This document shows positions 47,039-58,061 of a stretch of 64,000 nucleotides of DNA, in pieces. Position 1 is the stretch's first letter, and every line of letters begins with the position of its first letter. The translations under genes and the position numbers were made by a program. The stretch spans positions 1,761,001 through 1,825,000 of the forward strand of contig BSBK01003560.1 in the NCBI GenBank assembly GCA_027943335.1, in the 5' to 3' direction. The DNA is from Chamaecyparis obtusa (taxonomy: Eukaryota; Streptophyta; Pinopsida; Cupressales; Cupressaceae). The notes under the pieces were generated by a model that worked only from the letters and a program-made list of their open reading frames with translations, had not been told where the DNA came from and searched no databases.

Positions 47039-48230
47039 TGTTAGAAAGTAAAGTCCACCAAGATAACTGAGAGGGGGGGGTGAATTAGTTATCAAACAAA
47101 TATAACTTTTATCAACTTCAATAGATTTTAACCATGTAATCAATGTAACCAAAAACCATAGAAATATATTCATACAAAATAACACAATGACACAAGATAT
47201 GTTAACTAGGGAACCTCTTGATCAAAGAGTAAACCCCAGTGGGAATGATGCCCACAAAAGATGTACTAATATGAAAGTTCTTTGTGAGAGGATGGACTCT
47301 GTTAGGAGTCTTATGAAATACATTCAGTACATATGAGTCCTTGTTAGGAGACTTTGAATCCCTGTTAAAAGATTCTAGCTCTGTTAGGAGTTATGGAAGA
47401 CAAAAGGACCCACTGCCCAAACAGCTTCAGGGTAAGATCATTGAACTCACTATCCAATTGATCTTTGTAATACTTAATAGAATAATACCAAAAGATTACT
47501 GATCTCAATAACTTGTTACCTCTCCTCTGACTGTGCCAAACCGCACCAACTGCTTCTTCATATCTCAATACCAGATCTCTATACTTCGCATATCCTCTTT
47601 CAACAATTATTGCACAATTCTACAATTCACTTTAAAATAAAATTCTCAACTTCATATTATAATAAGGAATACATTCCTTCCTTTATACCGCACTCAAGTA
47701 ATTACAAATGAGTCGGCATACAAATTACAAAATAAAAGTTTCCACACGTTACATCAAAATTACACAAAACTATCAGCTTCCAATTAAGATAATTTTTCAC
47801 TCATGTGACCTCAGATCTTGTGCTCATGTCCACATCATTATCAAAATATCTTCAACTACCTCATAACTGTGCATGATCAGATTCTATCCCAATTAGGAGA
47901 TATCATCTGATTTCTACAAACTGCTATTCAGGAACATTGCCTAAATACTGCTTCCACTGATTTCCTCATAACTGTCATGAATAAATGAATTTACATCTGC
48001 ACTCTTAACCACAATCTTATAACACATAATAGAGTAATTCCTCAACATCACATAGCTTCATCTTCAATATCCCAAGTGCGCTAACTCAAACACTATTTGC
48101 TTCTCTGCTAATCTTCAGTAGATTACTGTGTTGACATCAATGACAATCATAGTCATGAATGCAACAAAAATTGCTATAGAATGGTTATGAATACTCCCCC
48201 ATAGGATATATTTAGCATTCATTCCTAACA
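47039..48230 (-). repeat. LTR of copia D
   Basis: 1,192 bp, minus strand TGTTAGGAATGAATGC to TTTCTAACA. On the right it is preceded by a purine tract (minus TGGGGGAAAT, from 48240) and copia D RNase H, so it is that element's 3' LTR. It holds CTGTTAGGAGTC-type repeats (47290-47395), a GTGGG...CCCAC hairpin (about 47248-47264), and terminal TTCACCCCCCCCTCTCAGTT (47064-47083 region). Confidence 0.85.
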
Positions 48231-48631
48231 ATTTCCCCCATTAGCATTGATGACAACGTAGATGAAAAACATCCAAGTTCCATAAATCCAACACTGCAAC
48301 ACTGCTGCTCTGAAAATACTTTTAAGTCCTCTTCATCAATCAAATCTTGCTTCATTTTCCTATTCAATTCTCTCCAATAGATGGTTCAAATGGTTTTTCA
48401 TGTATACTTCTCCCCATCAACATCAATGACAAAAATTTCATAATTATGTCAACAACAACTTCAATGTCAAAAGACACTGTTCAGAAAAATACGTTCACTA
48501 GAGTCCTCATGACTCAGCTCAGATACACATACTCCCCCATAGAGGAAGTACCACCATCTGGTCCAAAAGAAAGATAGGGCTCATATACCACTTGAGGGAT
48601 GCAAAAATCTACATCACTTCTCAAGAGTATG

Positions 48632-48945
48632 CTAGGGCATAACCCCAAGCATACTTCTCAGATACTCAAATGTATCCTTAGGAAAAGGTTTTGTAAATAT
48701 GTCTGCAATTTGTTCCTTTGTGCTTATGTACTCAAGTCTAACTTCTTTCTCTGCAACTTTCTCTCTTACTACATGATACTTTATCTTTATATGCTTTGTC
48801 TTAGAATGTAACATAGGGTTCTTTGACATACTAACTATGTTGGTGTTATCACAATGTATAACAACAGGCTCAACAAATTTTATTCCAATATCCTTCAGCA
48901 TTTGTTTCATCCAAATTATCTGATTACAATTGTTTGCATCACACC
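48632..48945 (-). pseudogene. Copia D RNase H, C-terminal part
   Basis: Minus strand: NNCNQIIWMKQMLKDIGI, HCDNTNIVSMSKNPMLHSKT, KHIKIKYHVVREKVAEKEV and EQIADIFTKPFPKDTFEYLR, the last part of a copia RNase H ending in a normal stop at 48632. This stretch is open and well kept. The upstream half is lost at about 48945 where gypsy E sequence begins. 48241-48631 is the 3' untranslated part. Confidence 0.88.
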
Positions 48946-49009
48946 CTCATTGCATCATTCCCAGTTAGATTACTAATTCAAGTGGTATCTACCCTTCCCC
49001 TGTGTCAAG

Positions 49010-49021
49010 TGGTATCAGAAC
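49010..49021 (+). promoter_or_regulatory. Primer binding site of gypsy E
   Basis: TGGTATCAGAAC after CTGTGTCAAG. A second partial match, AGTGGTATC, lies 26 bases upstream (48981-48989). Confidence 0.8.
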
Positions 49022-49142
49022 AAGTTCTTTCTTGTGGATTGGATCGTTGAGAACCTTATTGGATTGGTTGTAAGGTGGCAAATCTGAGATCTGACCTATA
49101 ACTTGTAGAAGGTTACGATCTTGCTGGAACCTGATTGTCAAG

Positions 49143-50215
49143 ATGGTTCGTGGTAGAGGAAATGATAATGCTATCATGGATATGTTGAGGTAGATTGCAA
49201 CTAGGCTTGAAGTTGTAGAGATAGCCTAGAGAAGAGGCACACATCTTGAAGATGTTAGTGATGAAGAAGAAGAAGCAACACCTAATCCTAAACTTGAAGT
49301 TGAACAAGATGAGGAAAGACTCTTGAGAGTTTTGTCTAAGGCTAACTCCAGACCTGCGGTTGAATTTTCTTGCTATGATGGAAGACTTGAGACTGATACA
49401 CTTCTAGATTGGATCTCTGAGATGGATAAATACTTTGAGTATGAAGGTACTCTTGATAATAAGAAGGTTAAGATAGCAGTCACAAAGTTTAAAGGTCATG
49501 CATCTCTTTGGTGCGATCATTTGCAAACTAAGAGATAGAAGAGAGGAAAAGAAAAGATCAAGACATGGATGAAGATGCTTGGAAAGATGAAGAAGAAGTT
49601 TCTTCCAACTAACTACCAAGTACATTTGATGAGAAAAATAAAAAATTTGAGACAAAAGTACAAGAGTGTGAAAGAATATACTGAGGAATTTTACAAATTG
49701 GATATCAGATCTGGACATGTGGATGATGAAGTTGAGAAAGTGGCTAGATACCTAAATGGTTTGAGGACATCGATTTAGGATGAGATTAGTTATGTTAAAA
49801 TAGAAAGTGTGGAAGAAGCATATCAATTTGCTTTGAAGGCAAAAGAAAGATTGAAGAAGAGACATGAACAAAGACAAAGAGGAAGAGGTGGCATATTTCA
49901 GAGAAGTAGAGGTAGATCTTATGGAGAAAGTAGCAGATCTGACAATGCAGTACAAGATAAAGGATGGAAAGATGAACTTGCTAAAAGAAGCAATTACTCT
50001 AGAGGTAGCTATACCGGTTACTCTAGGAATAATAATAGTGGGAAAAGAGAAGAGAAATCTTGGTTTAAAGGTACTTGTTACAAATGTGGTGAAGAAGGAC
50101 ATAGAGCTTTTGAATGTACTAACTCTAGAAAGAAGACTGGAGGTAGTGGCAGAAGTAATTTGGCTTGTGAAGAAGTTGAGGAAATGTCTAATGAACCTAA
50201 ACATGGTGAGAACTT
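49143..50215 (+). pseudogene. Gypsy E Gag
   Basis: ATG at 49143 (MVRGRGNDN). Core: RPAVEFSCYDGRLETDTLLD, WISEMDKYFEYE, KFKGHASLWCDHLQ (49350-49530) and a YKSVKEYTEEFYKLDIR block (49660-49710). Arg/Gly/Ser-rich stretch, then an intact knuckle CYKCGEEGHRAFEC (50076-50116). A few TAG stops replace likely Trp or Gln codons. Confidence 0.87.
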
Positions 50216-50280
50216 GATGCTAAGAAGGATCTTGTGGAATGAGGAAGATGGTGAAGAACCTATCCCGAGGAAAATTTTAT

Positions 50281-52140
50281 TCAGAACCAGATGTAAGATC
50301 GCTAATAAATGTTGCAAGGTAATCATTGATAGTGGAGTTCTGATAATTTGGCATCCGAAGAGTTGGTTAACAAATTATAGTTGTAGAGATTGAGACATCC
50401 TACGCCTTACCATATTGCTTGGATCCAGAAGGAGCATAAACTACTTGTAAGTGAACAATGCCTTGTTAAATTCAAAATTGGGAATTATCATGATGAAGTC
50501 TTGTGTGATATTATGCCTATGGATTCTTGTCATACTCTTTTGGGTAGACCTTGGCAGTATGATAGGAAAGCTTTGCATGACGGTACATTGAATCAATATA
50601 CTATTTGGATGGATGGGAAGAAACAAGTATTATTTCCTTTGGTAGAGAAGTCTAATGAATGTCATTGTACTACAGTTAGAGTATGCTTGGTTGATGGTAA
50701 AAAGTTTTCAAGAGAAATGAAGGAACAAAATGTTTTTTTTGCTTTAATTCCAAGGAAAACTGAGAAAAAAAATGAGTTAGAACACGCACTTGAGGTTAAA
50801 CCTTTGTTGAATAAATTTCATGACATCATTTCTGATAATATACCTGATGGTTTACCGCCTATGAGAACTATAAGTCACTGTATGGATTTGATACCGGGAG
50901 CTAGTTTTCCTATTAAAGCACCACATAGGTTGACACCTAATGAAAAGACTGAGTTGAATAGACAAGTGCAAGAATTGCTTGAAAGAGGTTTGATTAGGGA
51001 AAGTTTGAGTCCTTGTGCAGTACCTATTGTGTTAGCACCAAAAAAGAATGGAGACTGGAGAATGTGTACTAATTCTAGAGCTATAAACAAGATAAAAGTA
51101 AAGTACAGATTTCCTTTGCCTAGGATGGATGACATAATGGATAGTTTGAGTGGAGAAAAGTATTTCACAAAGATTGATTTGAAGAGTGGATATCATCAAA
51201 TTAGGATCAAAGAAGGGGATGAATGGAAAACTACTTTTAAGACTAATGAATGGTTGTTATGCCTTTTGGTCTGACTAATGCACCTAGTACTTTCATGAGG
51301 TTGATGAATGAAGTTTTGAAAAGATTATTGGGTAAGTTTGTGATTGTATATCTTGATGACATTTTGATATTCAGTAAGAGTAAGGATGAACATCTTGAAC
51401 ATATCAGACAAGTATTGCAAAGATTGAAGGAAGAACAGTTGTTGATTAATTTGAAGAAATGTTCATTTATGAAAAAAAGAGATTGTGTACCTTGGTTTTG
51501 TAATTTCAGCTGATGGATTGAATATGGACCCTGAGAAAGTGAGAGCTATACTTGATTGGCTTACACCTGAGAATGTTGGAGAGGTAAGATCATTTCATGG
51601 ATTGGCAAGTTTTTATAGGAAGTTCATCAAAGATTTTAGTTCTATTTGTAATGCTATGACTGAAACTATGAGAGGAGATAAAAATGATTTCAAATAGACA
51701 CATGGAGCACAAAAGAGTTTTGAAACATTGAAACAAAGAATTGTAGAGTTGCCTACACTTGCTTTGCCTGATTTTAGTAAAGTTTTTCAAGTTGAATGTG
51801 ATGCTAGTGGAAGTACAATTGGATCTATTTTGAGTCAAGAAGGAAGACCCATAGCTTTCTTTAGTGAAAAGTTGAATGATGCTAAGATAAAATATTCAAT
51901 TTATGACTAGGAATTCTATGCTATTGTTCAAGCTTTGAAGAAAAGGAGACATTATTTGATGCCTAAAGATTTTGTGTCGTATACTAACCATAAAGCTTTG
52001 CAGTATTTGGGAATTCAGAATAAATTGAATCAGAGACATACGAAGTGGGTTGAGTTCTTGCAGAATTTTTCCTTTTCATTGAAGCATAAGAGTGGATAGT
52101 CAAATAAAGTTGTTGATGCCTTGAGCCGAAGAAGAAGTTT
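50281..52140 (+). pseudogene. Gypsy E protease, RT and RNase H
   Basis: Protease start CKVIIDSG near 50315; DTLLGRPWQYDRKALHDG-like block at 50520-50580. RT: MDLIPGASFPIKAPHRLTPN, RGLIRESLSPCAVPIVLAPK, YFTKIDLKSGYHQIRI, then a frameshift, [20 protein letters not shown] and the intact active site YLDD (51349-51360). RNase [21 protein letters not shown] (51788-51847), [19 protein letters not shown], and the VVDALSRR end near 52113-52134. Shifts near 51245 and 51485 and four or more TAG stops. Confidence 0.9.
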
Positions 52141-52289
52141 GCTAACAGAGATGAGAATTGAGGTACTTGGTTTTGATGATTTGAAGTGTTTGTATGAGAC
52201 TGACATTGATTTTGCAGAGCCTTGGAAAGCTTGTAAGGAACACATAGTGAGTGATAAGTGGACCAATTATTTCATTCAAGAAGACATGT

Positions 52290-53292
52290 TGTTTAAAGGA
52301 GTTCAGTTGTGCATACCTAGAGGATCTATGAGAGATAACATAATGAAGGAGAAACATAGTGGTGGACTTGCTGTACATTTTGGGATTGATAAGACTGTAA
52401 ATTTGATTTCAGAAAGATACTTTTGCCCATAGATTTATAGAGATGTACATAGAATGGTAAGAAGTTGCAGAGTTTGCCAAACATCAAAAGGAACTAGTCA
52501 AAATTTGGGATTGTATACACCTTTGCCTGTACCTGATAGACCTTGGGAAGATGTGAGTATGGACTTTGTCCTTGGATTTCCTAGAACTCAGAGAGGTAAT
52601 GATTCCATTTTGGTAGTGGTTGACAGATTTTCTAAGATGGCTCATTTCATACCTTGTAAGAAGACATATGATGCATTGCATGTAGCTGAATTATTTTTCA
52701 ACGAAGTGGTAAGATTGCATGGTTTGCATAAATCTATTATTTCAGACAGAGATACTAAGTTTACTGGTTATTTTTGGAGAACACTTTGAAAAAAGATGAA
52801 TACTAAGTTGAAGTTTAGTTCTAAATTTCATCCTTAGACAGATGGACAAACTAAAGTTGTGAACAGAAGTTTGGGAAACTTGTTGAGATGTTTAGTTGGA
52901 GATAAGCCTGCTAATTGGGATTTAGTTTTGGCACAAGTAGAGTTTTCTTATCATAATTCTATGAATAGAAGTACTAAGAGGACACCATTTGAGATTGTTA
53001 CTAGATTTCACTCTAAGGGAACCATAGAGCTGAGAGATTTACCTACCAAGACAAGAAGTGCTAAAGCTGAGGATTTTGTAGTATACATGAGAACTTTTCA
53101 TGATGAATTTAAAAAGAATTTGGAGGAAAATAATTTGAAATATAAATAGAGAGCAGACAAGAGGAGACATAAATCTTTTGAAGTTGGAGATGAGGTTAGG
53201 ATTCATTTGAAGAAGAATAGATTTCCAGTTGGTACCTACAACAAGATGAAAATGAAGAAGTTTGGACCTTGTAAGATTTTGAAGAAGATTGT
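52290..53292 (+). pseudogene. Gypsy E integrase
   Basis: HHCC zinc region: EKHSGGLAVHFGIDKTVNLI to [10 protein letters not shown] (52350-52500). Core: [53 protein letters not shown], then the NRSLGNLLRCLVGDKPANWD block. C-terminal [20 protein letters not shown] and [14 protein letters not shown] end at 53292. No chromodomain is visible; the family's C-terminal part is cut by the LTR-like region. Confidence 0.88.
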
Positions 53293-53304
53293 AAAGGCGC
53301 ATTA

Positions 53305-53797
53305 AGTTTTGATCATTCTTGAATTAGTTTTGGTTTAATCTTCCACACTGGACCTATAATGTAATTAAATGTCTGATTGGCTGACTTGTGGATTAGCTGG
53401 CTATATAAGGAGTCTAGATTGATGTAGTAGGACAATTAAGAGGGATGATTATGAAGAGACATTATTAGAGAAAAGAATAGAGGATGCAAGCTATGATTCT
53501 GAATTTGTAATCCATTGTATAAGGCTGAAACTCGGAAGGCCTCACAGCTGGGCATGTTGAAAGATATAATATAAATTCTATGTTGTTGTTGCTAGTTGAT
53601 TGTCTCATATTCATTGTGATTTCACTAATTTCATGTGGTATTCATATTGCTTTTGTGTGTAACTCTGAGCAGGGCGTGGATGTTGATTCAAGTGGATTCA
53701 ATTCTATTGATTCTTCTTGTATCTACCCATAAAAGATGCACTAATTCAAGTGAATTATTTGATTACAGTCTTTTGTGGGCATCATTCCCACCGGTGT
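53305..53797 (+). repeat. Gypsy E 3' LTR-like region with TATA box
   Basis: Non-coding, with CTATATAAGGAG at 53401-53412 as a probable TATA box. It ends near ...GATGCACTAATTCA (about 53737), which matches the 5' LTR end ATTACTAATTCA at 48968-48979. The last 60 bases (53738-53797) contain a block resembling 48915-48962 on the other flank (AATTATYTGATTACA ... GCATCATTCCCA). Confidence 0.5.
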
Positions 53798-54850
53798 TTT
53801 AAAATGTAGTTGGCACAATTCATTGCCTCTGCCCAAAAGGAAGGTTGCATATCTCAAGATTGTATCATACAATTGGCCATCCCCTGAAATGTTTTGTTCT
53901 TTCTCTCAGCAACTCCATTCTATTAAGGGGTATGGGGAACTGTCAGTTGATGCAATATACCCTGCTCAGTGCAAAAATCATGAAAATAATGATTCAGATA
54001 TTCCCCCCATTGTTAGTGCTTATCCACCTGACAGAAAGACCAGACTGCTTCTCCAAAAATGTCTTAAAGACTCAAAATGAATCAAAGACATTAGACTTGT
54101 ACTTCAAGAAGTACATCCATGTGCATCTAGAGAAGTCATCAATATAGGTGAGCACATAATGAGCACTAGAAAAAGGAGCAGGAAATGACATGAGATCACT
54201 ATGTATCAACTCCAATGGTGCCTTAGCACATGAGGATCTACCTATCAAAAAAGGATCTCTATGATGTTTTCCAAGTGCACAACCTTGAAAAACACCATCA
54301 GTGCAAGAGATCTGAGGAAGCCCAATCACTAACTCCTGTGTACTCATCTGTTGTAGATATCTATAGTTGACATGGCCAAAATGCTCATGCCAAAGCTTTC
54401 TCACTGTGCCTGCATGAGCAACAAGAGAAACACCTATATAATCAGAGCTCTCAAAGCCATCAAACCTGTATAAGTGAGACTTTGAATCAACACTCCCGGT
54501 AGCAAAAAAAAAATCAGGATCATGGAGGTCTCGAATAACTACATCATGTGGTGAGAACTCAATTGTCTTACTAGAACCAGAATGACAAATTTGATAGATA
54601 GACAAGAGGTTTGTAGAAATGGTAGGAACCAAAAGAACATCCTGTAGAGAGCCACCATCCAATGAAATAGTACCAAAACCTATAACTAAAATTCATACTG
54701 AGTCACCAACTACAATCTATGTAGTAGCACTTTGAGAAAGTGAGGTAACCAAACTAGGTGTGTGTGTCATATGGTGCAAATCACCTAAATCAATGATCCA
54801 TGTAACAGTGGAAGATAATGCTCGTATAGAAAGAGCATGGCCTTTCCTTG
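53798..54850 (-). pseudogene. Copia C protease and integrase (N-terminal and core)
   Basis: Minus strand: protease TWIIDLGDLHHMTHTPS (about 54810-54760; D-S-G changed to D-L-G), then an open 196-residue stretch (54662-54072): MDGGSLQDVLLVPTISTNLL, the zinc region WHEHFGHVNYRYLQQM to GVFQGCALGK (one Cys now Phe), LIHSDLMSFPAPFSSAHYVL and TYIDDFSRCTWMYFLK. The core continues with shifts to ERKNKTFQGMANCM and AEAMNCANYIL at 53800, where foreign sequence begins. The C-terminal 200-250 residues are missing. Confidence 0.88.
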
Positions 54851-54859
54851 TGGGAGTAG

Positions 54860-55769
54860 GTGAAGGTTGTGGAGAATCAATACTATGTTTTTGCAAGGCT
54901 TCCTCTAGAGCCTCAAGACATTTCCAACACCTGGAAACTGGATGCCCTTCCTTGCCACAAAAACTGCAAGGTTCACCTACAAACTTCTTAGTCTTGGAGG
55001 AAGACTCACCAGACTTAGAAGATTTACCCTTAGGAGTGGATTTCTTAGACTCTATTTTATGAGGTGGCTTGGAGGAATGCTCACTTCCAACTAAATATGT
55101 TTTGGGCTTTTGCTTTTGCTTCTGTGTCCCCTTAGAAGTCTAAGAAACCAAAGCTTGGCTCTTAGTTCTAGATAAAGAATCCAATTGGGTGAGCTTGGCC
55201 TGCTCTCTAGTCAAGCGATCATAGAACACCTCAAAAGTGGGCATCTGGAATCTATGACCCAATGCATCCATGGTAGAGTGGAAGGTGGAGGATAAAATCT
55301 GAAAGTTTCTCTAAAGCTTTAACAGAATTAGGTAGATACGCTATGTGTCAGTCTTAGTCTTTCCACATCCCTATAATAAAGAACTCTGCTTCTTGAACTT
55401 CATCAAGAAGTCCTCGATGGATCGAAAATGGTTTGGTACAAGAGAGGTAAGCTCTACTTCAATTTAAAGTGCCCTAAACTCATTCATTTTACCAAACAAG
55501 GTGTTAAGCTTGGTCCACATAGCTAGAGGGGTATTGCACCCACCAAGATGAAATTGTAGACTATTTGATACATGTAAAGAAATCAACCTCATTGCCTCAT
55601 TCATCTTGTTCTTATGTTGCATGACCTCAAAAGCCCTCTATAAAATTAGTTGCACTATGTCTAAACAAGACCACAACCTTTTTGATCGGAGAAGTCACAT
55701 CATTAAGGATTTCTATGTGTGATAGTTATGAGGGGTTAGAAGTTCTAGACAAGAAGAGGTCTCGGCCAT
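54860..55769 (-). pseudogene. Copia C Gag
   Basis: The ATG at 55769 opens MAETSSCLELLT. A UBN2-type core follows (NEAMRLISLHVSNSLQFHLG near 55600-55550, then a KLNTLFGKMNEFRAL-like stretch), the RFQMPTFEVFYDRLTREQAK region at about 55250-55190, a Lys/Ser-rich stretch, and an intact knuckle CSFCGKEGHPVSRC at about 54975-54934. Six or more internal stops. Confidence 0.83.
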
Positions 55770-56334
55770 ATTTTTAGAAGGGGTTTTGTTTTGATATAAT
55801 TTCAAGTTTACTAAAGTAAATTACAAAAAAAGGGAAATAAAACACCCCCGCAATTCAATAACCAAACCCTAGAAGCTAGAAAATATTGCTTACAATGAGA
55901 GAGAGAAAAAGGTTCAAATGAGTATCATGTGTACCTTTGAATTTTTCTGAAGAAAATATCCATAGATCTGGATAGCAATTGCAAGTAAAAAATATTGCAA
56001 GTCAAAGTAGGGTGCCCACAGGGGTTTTAAGTTCTGCCTTTTTAGATCTTCCAACACAGATGTCGGCTCATGCATGACATTCAGAGGAATAAGATGCAGG
56101 TCTGGTAAATGACACTGAGAAGGACACCAAAAAAAATACCCTTTCACATGCATGCACCTATAAAAAGTGCTAAAAAAGAAACAAAAAATAACATCCTGCA
56201 AAGAATACCAGATCTGAAAAAATATAACCAAAACCTCTCAAATTAGCTGAAAATCCCAAATTTCTTCTGTCAAACCCTTTCTCCTTTTTTTTTTCAAACA
56301 TGAACAAGCTACAACAGATCCAGCTCTGATACCA
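55770..56334 (-). promoter_or_regulatory. Copia C leader and primer binding site
   Basis: PBS on the minus strand TGGTATCAGAGC (56323-56334), directly against the LTR. The leader of about 550 nt to the Gag ATG shows no gene. Confidence 0.85.
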
Positions 56335-57919
56335 TGTAATATTTGATGAAAAACAAATCTATCAAGCCCAAGAAACCTGTTAGGGTCTATTTGAGTCGCC
56401 ATGTTAAAAGTGTCCTTGACCCTTGAAATATTTAACACTTGTTCGATGTCCCTCTTTCTCGAACTTGTATCAATAGATTTCCAATGTCGGCCTTGCTTTT
56501 GAGTTAACCGTCGTAACCTTCAAGTTTGTCTTTGTCAAAGTCAGTGTCCTTCGGCCAAGTGTTGATTGTTCTTGATCCTTCATGAACCACTTTGAACCAC
56601 TTTGAACCCCTTTGAACCCTAGTTCAAATTAGTTCAAAGAGGTTCAATCAAATGAATTTTATTTAACATTGGTAATTGCAGGTGGGACCCACATTCACGC
56701 CATCATGCAATGGTGAACCACTTTGAACCTCTTTGAACCTTAGTTTGAAGTAGTTCAAAGGAGTTCAAAAGAGATAGCAGCAAACCCAAGGATTGATGTG
56801 ATAGTTGATGAGTTGGATGATGCAGAATGTCAGTGAGGCAATCATCAGGATTATGGTACGGTTAGCCTTGAAAAGACAAAAACCATGGGGGAAATTCAAG
56901 TTGGTAATTTGAATTATTACAAATTTGGCCTTAAGCACAAATAAAGTAATGGCATTAAATGAAGATTAATGATGTTTTGGACAATTGCAAAATAAAATAG
57001 AGGTCATATGTCGCATCATTATTCTCATTTCACTCTTGAATTCATGCCCCCATTAATGCTCCCTTTTATAGCTGAACTCCACAGTACGGGAATGTTTAAT
57101 AAATATGTTGTTTAGCTCTTTTCTTTCCATTGTGAAATTATGGAGTCTCGACTGCGAAAAAAAGAGATTGTTTTCCTTAAGTCGAAGAGCACAAGTAATC
57201 GTTGAAAAGCCTCCTTTTGTTTCCTATTTTCTGCATAATAGTATGATTTCAAAAAGATTATTTTTCTCTATTTGTTTTGGAGAAGAAAAGATGAAGTCTA
57301 GCATGCATTTCTTCAGAAATCCTATGAGTCTATAATGTCGTGCCCCGGTGATTATAGACACTGATTTGTTAGGGGTTGAAGTAGAAAAAATGGCCGAGAA
57401 TTTGATGAATTCTGCAAAAAAAGATTATAGTTTAGAATTCTTGTCCAATGGATTGCTTAAAGCTGCAACTTTTCCCCCAACTGTAGTGAGCCCTGAGTTA
57501 GTCCAACAGTGCATAAACCACTATGAATAATGGAGGTCAGAGATTTTTTTCCATAACCACTATGATGATTACTCAGACTGAGGACTCGTCTTATCCGAAG
57601 ATGAGACAAATATGTTCACCAACAAAACCTACATGCAAAAACCTATCACAAGGAAGAAATCTGTAGGAAACAAACAAGGGTTTTTCTCTAACAATATGAA
57701 AGCTTATTATTATCAGCCAAAAGAATGAATAAAAATATACAATAGATCAATCCTTATAGAAGGAGATCATAAAACCTAATAGGAAACCCTAATAGGTAAA
57801 TAGGCATTTAATAATTAGATTTAATTATCAAATAATTAATCCAAGTGCATAAAGTGAAATCTTAAGAGGTAGTAAAGTTAATTTAATCAATGTAATTAAA
57901 TTAATTCTTTACGCTAAAA
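56335..57919 (-). repeat. 5' LTR of copia C, split by an insertion
   Basis: The two parts 56335-56377 and 57630-57919 match the 3' LTR at 36795-37127 (AAGCCCAAGAAACCT, GGAAGAAATCTGTAGGAAAC, AAAGTTAATTTAATCAATG). The 1,247-bp insert between them is listed separately. GTAAA follows at 57920-57924. Confidence 0.87.
56378..57624. repeat. Solo LTR-like insertion in the copia C 5' LTR
   Basis: 1,247 bp with TG...CA ends (TGTTAGGGTC to TTCACCAACA), flanked by AAACC (56373-56377; 57625-57629). No PBS, tract or domain inside, so a solo LTR is the best reading; orientation is unknown. It holds two clusters of TTTGAAC/GTTCAAA inverted motifs (56580-56650, 56711-56772). A 60-codon frame from 57348 (AENLMNSAKKDYSLEFLSNG) has ordinary protein-like composition; I do not recognise it. 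Confidence 0.72.
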
Positions 57920-57924
57920 GTAAA

Positions 57925-58016
57925 GCCTAGGATTACCTCCCTTCTTCTCTTCCAAACTTAAGACAATATTAAAATCTCCCACAAAAATCTAGTGGAAAAG
58001 AGGTGTAAGAGAATGT
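57925..58016 (-). pseudogene. LINE F endonuclease, middle piece
   Basis: Minus strand IFVGDFNIVLSLEEKKGGNP, with the endonuclease motif GDFN at 57968-57979. It continues at 36766 on the far side of copia C and at 59890 on the far side of LINE G. Confidence 0.85.
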
Positions 58017-58061
58017 AAAAATCTTATATATATATATATATAAGATTTTTACATTCTCTTA
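58006..58061. repeat. Perfect 56-nt palindrome at the LINE G junction
   Basis: Each arm is 28 nt (TAAGAGAATGTAAAAATCTT then TATATATA), centred between 58033 and 58034, with no mismatch. The left arm is LINE F target sequence; the right arm lies at the 3' end of LINE G. Confidence 0.95.

Larger units (their letters stand above)
48946..53797 (+). mobile_element. Gypsy E, chromovirus-like Ty3/gypsy element
   Basis: Plus strand: a short 5' LTR end, iMet-type PBS (49010), Gag with CCHC knuckle, protease, RT, RNase H, integrase, then an LTR-like region with a TATA box. Protein style ([34 protein letters not shown]) and PBS fit Reina/chromovirus elements. Most of the 5' LTR is missing. Its right neighbour is copia C integrase, not the rest of copia D, so the insertion was followed by deletion. 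Confidence 0.85.
36772..57919 (-). mobile_element. Copia C, Ty1/copia element interrupted by other elements
   Basis: Minus strand: 5' LTR (57919-56335), PBS, Gag, protease, integrase (to 53798), a small RT-start piece (46828-46793), RT and RNase H (38821-37430), purine tract, 3' LTR (37127 to 36795 or 36772). GTAAA flanks it (57920-57924; 36767-36771 or 36790-36794). The element proper is only about 5 kb; the rest of the 21-kb span is later insertions. About 0.7 kb of integrase C-terminus is missing at the 46829-53797 composite. Confidence 0.88.

Noticed and set aside
49143..53292. Possible endogenous caulimovirus (knuckle, protease, RT)
   Set aside because: An integrase with HHCC and DDE regions follows RNase H, so it is a Ty3/gypsy retrotransposon.
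53775..54147. Overlapping plus-strand ORFs of about 100 residues
   Set aside because: They lie opposite the copia C integrase and show no domain; shadows.
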